This document shows, piece by piece, positions 1 through 4,603 of a DNA stretch of 7,636 bases. Below the pieces are notes generated by a model. It was given only the letters and a program-made list of their open reading frames with translations. It was not told the origin of the DNA and did not search any database. The stretch is from Flavobacteriaceae bacterium (GTDB taxonomy: Bacteria > Bacteroidota > Bacteroidia > Flavobacteriales > Flavobacteriaceae): assembly GCA_030694835.1 (NCBI GenBank), contig JAUYUF010000102.1:1-7636 (forward strand), read 5' to 3'. Within the stretch, counting starts at the first letter, position 1, and each line of letters begins with the position of its first letter. The translations under genes and the position numbers were made by a program.

Positions 1-29
1 TGATTTAAAATATACTTGAATTTCTTTTG
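1..29. repeat. Direct repeat copy 1 of a 29 bp exact repeat inside the YfhO-like gene
   Basis: Bases 1-29 are identical to 664-692, same orientation and same reading frame, 663 bp apart. This copy encodes KEIQVYFKS at residues 433-441 of the truncated protein. It begins at the first base of the window, so it may extend further left. Confidence 0.9.
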
Positions 30-1323
30 ATTCTTCCGTTTTTAAAAACTGATTTAAACCTAGAATAGCCAATAATGGAATTGCTAATTCTACAATTACT
101 TGAATAGAAGAAACTGCCCTGAATTTATTATATAAAGGAACATATTGAATAAAGAAATCAGTTAATAAACTAAAGTTTTTACCCCAACTTAATAATAATG
201 CAAAAATAATGGCACCTATTAATCCTTTTTTTAAAGGACCTTTTAATACAAATAAACTCAACACAAATAAGAAAATAATTACTGCTCCTATATAAGCTGG
301 AGCAGCTACAATAGGTTGTGAACCCCAATAAGTTGGGGCATTTTTAATAAAATCTCTGGCTTGCAACGGATCAATTTTATCTTTTAAAAACTCAGATAAA
401 TACGAATCTTTTTCTAGCTTTTCATTATTCGCTCCACCTATAAAACGTGGAATAAACAAATTAAAAGTTTCCAATATCCCATAACTGTATTCAGTAATAT
501 AATCATAATCTAAACCTGAAGATTTTTCTTTTAGTTTTCCATCAGGCGTTATAGTTAATTCACTTTTACTTCGAGTACTAAAATCTACAAATTCTTTAGT
601 TGCTAATAAGGAAGTAGCATTCAACCCAACAGCTAAAATAGCCGCAACAACTAAAATTCCAATTGATTTAAAATATACTTGAATTTCTTTTGTTTTATAG
701 GCTTCAATCAGGTAAAATAAGCCAATAATTATTACTAAAAACATCAAATAATAAGTCATTTGAATATGACTTGCCTGTATTTCTAGCGCTAAAGCAAAAG
801 TTGTAAGCAGAAATCCAAATAAATATTTTCTCTGAAAAGTCAATAAAATTCCAGCTAAAACTATTGGCATATAAGCAATTGCGTGTGCTTTTGCATTATG
901 TCCAACACCGAGAATAATGATTAGATAAGTAGAAAAACCAAAAGCTAAACTTCCTAGAATAGCTAATTTATAATCTACATTTAAAACCATTAACAAAATA
1001 AAAAATCCTAATAAATAAAGAAAAAGATAATCAGCAGGATGCGGTAAAAAACGTAAAACGCTATCTAATTTTTTGATATAATCATGTGGATAATAAGAAC
1101 TTAACTGATAAGTTGGCATTCCTCCAAAAGCAGCATTTGTCCAATATGGTTCTGAATCATTTGTTTTTCTAAAATCAGAAACTTCTTTTGACATTCCAAT
1201 AAATTGCTGAATATCACTCTGAAATATTTTTTTTCCTTCTAAAACGGGATGAAAATATATTAATGAAACAATAATAAACGTTGCAATAGCAATAAAATAA
1301 GGAATACTTTTTCTAAAATTCAT
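1..1323 (-). CDS. YfhO-family polytopic membrane protein, N-terminal part (truncated by window edge)
   Basis: An open minus-strand frame starts at the ATG at 1323-1321 and runs 441 codons without a stop to base 1, so the C-terminal part is missing; family members are usually about 800 residues or more. The N-terminus has a membrane segment at about residues 7-26. An extracytoplasmic loop follows with an acidic residue (D37 in FQSDIQQ), the place where GT-C glycosyltransferases carry a catalytic Asp. Several further hydrophobic segments follow, with the family-like motif GHNAKAHA at 141-148. A loop with RSKSELTITPDG and FNLFIPRFIGG comes next, then more hydrophobic segments and the motif KFRAVSSIQV near the edge. 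Firmicute YfhO proteins are thought to glycosylate cell-wall polymers at the membrane; the flavobacterial substrate is unknown, so transferase activity here is inferred from the family. It lies 13 bp downstream of the DUF4834 gene and is probably co-transcribed with it. Residues 212-220 and 433-441 are identical (KEIQVYFKS) because of a 29 bp DNA repeat. Confidence 0.88.
   Translation of the reverse strand, partial: MNFRKSIPYFIAIATFIIVSLIYFHPVLEGKKIFQSDIQQFIGMSKEVSDFRKTNDSEPYWTNAAFGGMPTYQLSSYYPHDYIKKLDSVLRFLPHPADYLFLYLLGFFILLMVLNVDYKLAILGSLAFGFSTYLIIILGVGHNAKAHAIAYMPIVLAGILLTFQRKYLFGFLLTTFALALEIQASHIQMTYYLMFLVIIIGLFYLIEAYKTKEIQVYFKSIGILVVAAILAVGLNATSLLATKEFVDFSTRSKSELTITPDGKLKEKSSGLDYDYITEYSYGILETFNLFIPRFIGGANNEKLEKDSYLSEFLKDKIDPLQARDFIKNAPTYWGSQPIVAAPAYIGAVIIFLFVLSLFVLKGPLKKGLIGAIIFALLLSWGKNFSLLTDFFIQYVPLYNKFRAVSSIQVIVELAIPLLAILGLNQFLKTEESKEIQVYFKS
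664..692. repeat. Direct repeat copy 2 of a 29 bp exact repeat inside the YfhO-like gene
   Basis: Identical to bases 1-29; identity stops at base 693 (T here, A at base 30). It encodes KEIQVYFKS at residues 212-220, a positively charged loop just before the hydrophobic segment IGILVVAAILAVGL. Confidence 0.9.
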
Positions 1324-1336
1324 AGTTTTTTTATTA

Positions 1337-1594
1337 TTAATCAACCTCTTCGTAATCTATATATTCACCTACATTCTTATCCGTTTTTGATTGCTGTGGT
1401 TTTTTGTCAATAACGGTTTCTCCTACTTTTGTTTCAGTTGTATTTTGATATTGCTTTTGTTGTTGGTCTCTCATTCTTTGTTCAGCTTTACTTACCATCT
1501 TTTTAACGAGTATTGGAAAAAATATTCGACCAATAATCTTCAAAATATAATAAATCAATAAAACAATAAATAATAATCTCAATAATGCTAACAT
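1337..1594 (-). CDS. DUF4834 family small membrane protein
   Basis: This is an 85-residue protein. The first 30 or so residues form one hydrophobic membrane segment (MLALLRLLFIVLLIYYIL and onward), followed by a basic, Gln/Lys-rich cytoplasmic-type tail. The tail contains GETVIDKKP (58-66) and ends in VGEYIDYEEVD (75-85), the layout and ending I associate with DUF4834 proteins of Flavobacteria. No biochemical function is known for the family and none can be read from the sequence. The start is supported by a good -7 promoter element about 33 bp upstream, and no better upstream ATG is seen. It is the first gene of a likely two-gene operon with the YfhO-like gene, so a role as an accessory to that membrane protein is possible but only inferred from position. 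Confidence 0.85.
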   Translation of the reverse strand: MLALLRLLFIVLLIYYILKIIGRIFFPILVKKMVSKAEQRMRDQQQKQYQNTTETKVGETVIDKKPQQSKTDKNVGEYIDYEEVD

Positions 1595-1627
1595 AAATAA
1601 TTCTGTTTTTTAATTTAATATCGACAC

Positions 1628-1635
1628 CAAAATTA
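1628..1635 (-). promoter_or_regulatory. Predicted -7 box of promoter for DUF4834-yfhO-like operon
   Basis: On the minus strand, 1635-1628 reads TAATTTTG, a full match to the Bacteroidota -7 consensus TAnnTTTG. A transcription start about 6 bp further on (near 1621) would give a leader of about 27 nt before the ATG at 1594. No clear TTG -33 element is found at the usual 17-23 bp spacing, so the call rests on the -7 box and its position. Confidence 0.5.
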
Positions 1636-1662
1636 AGAATTTGCCCGCAACTTAAAACGATT

Positions 1663-1681
1663 AATCTTATAAAATCTTATA
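1663..1681. repeat. 9 bp direct repeat, 10 bp period, overlapping a promoter
   Basis: AATCTTATA occurs at 1663-1671 and again at 1673-1681, one helical turn apart. The second copy overlaps the plus-strand -7 box. Such spacing is compatible with a regulator binding one face of the DNA, but in very AT-rich sequence a short repeat like this can arise by chance. Confidence 0.4.
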
Positions 1682-1685
1682 TTTG
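1678..1685 (+). promoter_or_regulatory. Predicted -7 box of promoter for the OMP-GNAT-rsmE operon
   Basis: TATATTTG matches the Bacteroidota -7 consensus TAnnTTTG exactly. It lies 19 bp before the ATG at 1705, so transcription would start near 1691 with a short leader of about 13-14 nt. The -33 element is weak: the only TTG (1641-1643) is too far upstream, and a TTA at 1652-1654 sits at 23 bp spacing. This single promoter probably serves all three plus-strand genes. Confidence 0.5.
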
Positions 1686-1704
1686 ACTATCAAACCCATC
1701 TTTT

Positions 1705-2658
1705 ATGAAAAATTTATGGATTGCTTTAGTTCTCATCCTATGTACAACCAATATATTTTCACAATATACAGATATTATCAATTCTAACAGACCGAGTTTA
1801 TCCAAAAGTCCGTTTAGCGTTGGAACAGGAGTTTTACAATTTGAAAACGGATTTTTTTATGAGGATAAAACCTTCACTCATTTTTCTGATGTCTCTTCAT
1901 TTGGCACTAATTTATCGGTCAGATATGGTAATTTCATGGAAAGATTAGAATTTGTTGCTGATATTACTTATCGATTTGATGACGTTAAAAAAGATGTAAT
2001 TCACATCCCAAATAATTATAAATCATATGGAATCAGCTATTTAACTATTGGTGCAAAATACCTGATTTACCAACAAGCATACGATGACAAAACCCAAGAA
2101 GTAAGAAGTTGGAAACGCAGAACTGCTTTTGATTGGAAACGATTTATTCCGTCAGTTGGTGCTTATGTTGGTGTGAATACCAATTTTGTGGGACCCGATT
2201 ATAAAGATGCTGGAATTAGTCCGAAAGTGGGAATTTTATTACACAATGAGTTTAGTCCGCGTTTTATACTTGTATCCAATATTATAGGAGATAAACTCAC
2301 AAATAAAGAAAGAGCAAATTATCAATACATTGTAACAGCAACTTATGTTTTACATCCAGATTGGTCAATTTTTGCTGAAAACGAAGGAAATTTTAATAAT
2401 TATAGTGATGAATTTTTTGTTGGTATAGGTTTGGGATATTTGGTAAATCAGCATTTACAATTGGATATTTCTTACCGAAATTCCTTGAATGTAGATTTGA
2501 AAAACCCAACCTTTTCAGCCGGATTTTCATGGCGTTTAGATCGTCATCAAGATTCTTATATTGATTTGGGAAGTCCTGAAGAAGAAACCATCGAAATTCA
2601 GCGAGAACCATTTTTTAAACGTATTTTTAAAAAACGATACAAAAAGAAAGAATTTTAA
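1705..2658 (+). CDS. Secreted outer-membrane beta-barrel protein, Phenol_MetA_deg / 'transporter' type
   Basis: This is a 317-residue protein with an N-terminal signal peptide (residues 1-20, hydrophobic core WIALVLILCTT, predicted cleavage after FSQ). The mature start contains NSNRPSLSKSPFSVGTG (26-42), the opening seen in Bacteroidota proteins assigned to the MetA-pathway-of-phenol-degradation (PF13557-like) outer-membrane family. The rest alternates short amphipathic strands and turns (for example LEFVADITYRF, FILVSNIIG, YQYIVTATYVLH, FFVGIGLGYLV, LQLDISYRN, TFSAGFSWRLD), as expected of a barrel of about 10-12 strands. The family is often labelled 'transporter', but its substrate is not known and phenol metabolism should not be inferred. 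The barrel seems to end near residue 278. A 39-residue tail follows with an acidic patch (PEEETIE) and a very basic end (FKKRYKKKEF), unlike the usual terminal aromatic strand. It is the first gene of a three-gene operon, with a 6 bp gap to the next gene. Confidence 0.8.
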   Translation: MKNLWIALVLILCTTNIFSQYTDIINSNRPSLSKSPFSVGTGVLQFENGFFYEDKTFTHFSDVSSFGTNLSVRYGNFMERLEFVADITYRFDDVKKDVIHIPNNYKSYGISYLTIGAKYLIYQQAYDDKTQEVRSWKRRTAFDWKRFIPSVGAYVGVNTNFVGPDYKDAGISPKVGILLHNEFSPRFILVSNIIGDKLTNKERANYQYIVTATYVLHPDWSIFAENEGNFNNYSDEFFVGIGLGYLVNQHLQLDISYRNSLNVDLKNPTFSAGFSWRLDRHQDSYIDLGSPEEETIEIQREPFFKRIFKKRYKKKEF

Positions 2659-2664
2659 AAAACT

Positions 2665-3795
2665 ATGATTACCATCAAAGAAATTACTTCTAAAAAGAAG
2701 ATGAAAGCATTTGTTAAATTTCCTTTTGAGCTATATAAAAATAATCCATATTGGGTTCCTCCATTAATTAATGATGAAATGGAGAGTTTTGACAAAACTC
2801 AAAATCCAGTATTTGAACATGCTATTGCGCATTTTCTTTTAGCATACAAAGATGATAAAATAGTTGGACGTGTTGCTGCAATGATTAATTGGACAGAAGT
2901 TAATGATCAACAAATTAAAAAAATGCGCTTCGGATGGTTTGATTTTGTTGATGATATTGAAATTTCAAAAGCACTTTTAGATAAAGTTGCTGAAATTGGA
3001 AAAATACATAATTTAGAATTTGTTGAAGGTCCAGTTGGGTTCTCAAATCTAGATAAAGTTGGAGTTCTTACTGAAGGTTTTGATCAAATTAGCACAGCTA
3101 TTACCTGGTACAATCACGCTTATTACAAAGAACATTTAGAGCAATTAGGTTTTGTAAAAGCAAAAGAATGGTTAGAAAGTTATTTCAGCATGAATGATGT
3201 ACATCCTGAAAATTATCAGCGAATGGCAACTTTACTAAAAGATCGTTATCAATTACATATTCTTAGCTTTAAAAGTATCAAAGAATTGATGCCTTATGTA
3301 GATAAAATGTTTGAATTATTCAATACTTCTTATTCAAAACTATCTTCATTTGTACCGATTTCTGATATTCAAATAGCCTATTTCAAGAAAAAATACATTG
3401 GTTTAATAGATCCTGAATACATAAAATATGTAGCTGATAAAGACGGAAACTTATTAGCATTTGCCATTACAATGCCTAATTATGCTGAAGCATTACAAAA
3501 AGCCAATGGAAAATTATTTCCTTTCGGATTTTATCATTTGTTTAAAGCTAGAAAATCTTCAAAAGATGTTGTTTTTTACTTAATAGGGATTCATCCCAAT
3601 TGGCTCAATAAAGGATTGGTGGCTATTATTTTTTCAGAATTTTTTAAAGTTTTTCAAAAAAGAGGCATCACAAAATTTATACGAACTCCAGAATTAGAAG
3701 AAAATAATGCAGTTCATTTGTTATGGAAAAACTTCAATCCGATTATTCATAAACGCAGAAGAACATACCGAAAAGATATTTTATATAAAACCTAA
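2665..3795 (+). CDS. GNAT-like N-acetyltransferase-fold protein, YghO type
   Basis: This is a 376-residue soluble protein with no signal peptide. It opens with FPFELYKNNPYWVPPL (19-34), followed by an EHAIAHFLLAYKDDKIVGRVAA block (51-72) that looks like the strand-rich first half of a GNAT fold. GPVGFSNLDKVGVLTEGFD (122-140) follows. The C-terminal half has a second GNAT-like unit: FYLIGIHPNWLNKGLVAIIF (304-323, comparable to the acyl-CoA-binding motif region), then EENNAVHLLWKNF (345-357) and a basic KRRRTYRKDI stretch (363-372). This pattern matches the uncharacterised YghO-like family of N-acetyltransferase-related proteins. No substrate can be assigned. Flavobacterial homologues have, to my recollection, sometimes been labelled 'GTP cyclohydrolase'; I see nothing here to support that label. 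Gaps of 6 bp upstream and 2 bp downstream place it firmly in the operon ending in rsmE. Confidence 0.75.
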   Translation: MITIKEITSKKKMKAFVKFPFELYKNNPYWVPPLINDEMESFDKTQNPVFEHAIAHFLLAYKDDKIVGRVAAMINWTEVNDQQIKKMRFGWFDFVDDIEISKALLDKVAEIGKIHNLEFVEGPVGFSNLDKVGVLTEGFDQISTAITWYNHAYYKEHLEQLGFVKAKEWLESYFSMNDVHPENYQRMATLLKDRYQLHILSFKSIKELMPYVDKMFELFNTSYSKLSSFVPISDIQIAYFKKKYIGLIDPEYIKYVADKDGNLLAFAITMPNYAEALQKANGKLFPFGFYHLFKARKSSKDVVFYLIGIHPNWLNKGLVAIIFSEFFKVFQKRGITKFIRTPELEENNAVHLLWKNFNPIIHKRRRTYRKDILYKT

Positions 3796-3797
3796 CC

Positions 3798-4505
3798 ATG
3801 CAACTATTTTACGAACCTACTTTAACAATTGATACTAAAGAATTTTGTTTTGATAAAACTGAAAGCAAGCATATTATTAGGGTTTTACGAAAAAAAGAAG
3901 GTGATATTTTACACATCACCAATGGTAAGGGAATCTTGTTTTCTGGTAGAATTTCTTCGGCACTTGCCAGTCATTGTGTTGTTCAAATAGAACTTATTGA
4001 ACATAAACCTAAACCTTGGAATTATTATTTGCACATCGCTATTGCTCCTACCAAAAATATGGATCGATTGGAATGGTTTGTTGAGAAAGCTACTGAAATT
4101 GGTATCGATGAAATTACGCCAATTCTTTGTGCACGATCTGAAAGAAAAATCCTGAAAAATGAACGATTAGAAAAGATTTTGGAAGGTGCCATGAAACAAT
4201 CACTCAAGTTTCAATTACCTAAATTAAATGAGTTACAAACTTTAAAATCATTTTTAAAAAAAACTCATGAAGGTCAATTATTCATGGCGCATTGTGATGA
4301 AACAGATCGAAAATCGTTTAAAAATGAACTAGTACATAACCAAAAAATAACAGTTTTAATTGGCCCTGAAGGAGATTTCTCTCCAGAAGAAATTAAATTA
4401 GCTATTCAACAAAAGTTTATACCAGTAACATTAGGTGAAAGTAGATTAAGAACAGAAACTGCAGCTTTAGTTTCAGCTCAAAGTGTTGCTTTTTTTAATG
4501 AATAA
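3798..4505 (+). CDS. rsmE: 16S rRNA (uracil(1498)-N(3))-methyltransferase RsmE
   Basis: RsmE methylates N3 of U1498 in 16S rRNA, using S-adenosylmethionine, on assembled 30S subunits. At 235 residues it has the normal family length. The N-terminal PUA-like RNA-binding domain covers about residues 1-68 and includes SKHIIRVLR (23-31). The SPOUT (trefoil-knot) methyltransferase domain follows with the family hallmarks: KNMDRLEWFVEKATEIG (87-103), RSER (113-116), AMKQS (131-135), LIGPEGDFSPEE (187-198) and LGESRLRTETAA (212-223). The last two form the SAM-binding knot. It is the last gene of the plus-strand operon, starting 2 bp after the preceding stop, so it probably depends on read-through or coupled translation. 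It ends 98 bp before the end of the convergent GH3 gene. Confidence 0.97.
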   Translation: MQLFYEPTLTIDTKEFCFDKTESKHIIRVLRKKEGDILHITNGKGILFSGRISSALASHCVVQIELIEHKPKPWNYYLHIAIAPTKNMDRLEWFVEKATEIGIDEITPILCARSERKILKNERLEKILEGAMKQSLKFQLPKLNELQTLKSFLKKTHEGQLFMAHCDETDRKSFKNELVHNQKITVLIGPEGDFSPEEIKLAIQQKFIPVTLGESRLRTETAALVSAQSVAFFNE

Positions 4506-4509
4506 TTTG

Positions 4510-4544
4510 TTAGAAAAAAGAGAAAAGAGAAAAGAGAAAAGAAT
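4510..4544 (+). repeat. Heptanucleotide tandem repeat, AAAGAGA type, five units
   Basis: There are five consecutive 7 bp units: TTAGAAA, three identical AAAGAGA, then AAAGAAT. The tract begins 4 bp after the rsmE stop codon. In another phase it contains AGAAAAG three times perfectly at 4521-4541. All units fit the pattern [AT][AT]AGA[AG][AT]. The identical central units suggest recent replication slippage. Confidence 0.85.
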
Positions 4545-4575
4545 TTGATGATGTGTTCAATTCTATTACACTGGT

Positions 4576-4603
4576 CTTTTATCTCTGATCTATATTCTTT
4601 GAT
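4576..4603 (-). repeat. Degenerate heptanucleotide repeat on the opposite strand, four units
   Basis: On the minus strand, four 7 bp units follow the GH3 stop codon immediately: ATCAAAG, AATATAG, ATCAGAG and ATAAAAG. On the plus strand every unit starts with CT and has T at position 4. The sequences have diverged, but the 7 bp register is unbroken. It faces the AAAGAGA tract at 4510-4544 in inverted orientation. Confidence 0.55.

Larger units (their letters stand above)
4506..4603. terminator. Candidate bidirectional terminator between convergent genes
   Basis: This is the 98 bp gap between the ends of rsmE and the GH3 fusion gene. It has a purine-rich arm (4510-4544) and a pyrimidine-rich arm (4576-4603, plus-strand view) separated by 31 bp. 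AGAGA and AAAAGA runs on the left can pair with TCTTTT and TCTCT on the right (4575-4586), with bulges. The result is a long imperfect A/U- and G/U-containing hairpin and not a compact GC-rich stem with a T-tract. Its position suits termination of both transcripts, but the folding is not computed. Confidence 0.35.

Noticed and set aside
2393..2611. A 72-codon open frame on the minus strand inside the outer-membrane protein gene
   Set aside because: It lies wholly antisense to a well-supported coding region, has no recognisable family features and no promoter, and is expected by chance.
4025..4207. A 60-codon minus-strand open frame inside rsmE
   Set aside because: It is antisense to the conserved SPOUT domain of rsmE and its composition is simply the complement of that gene.
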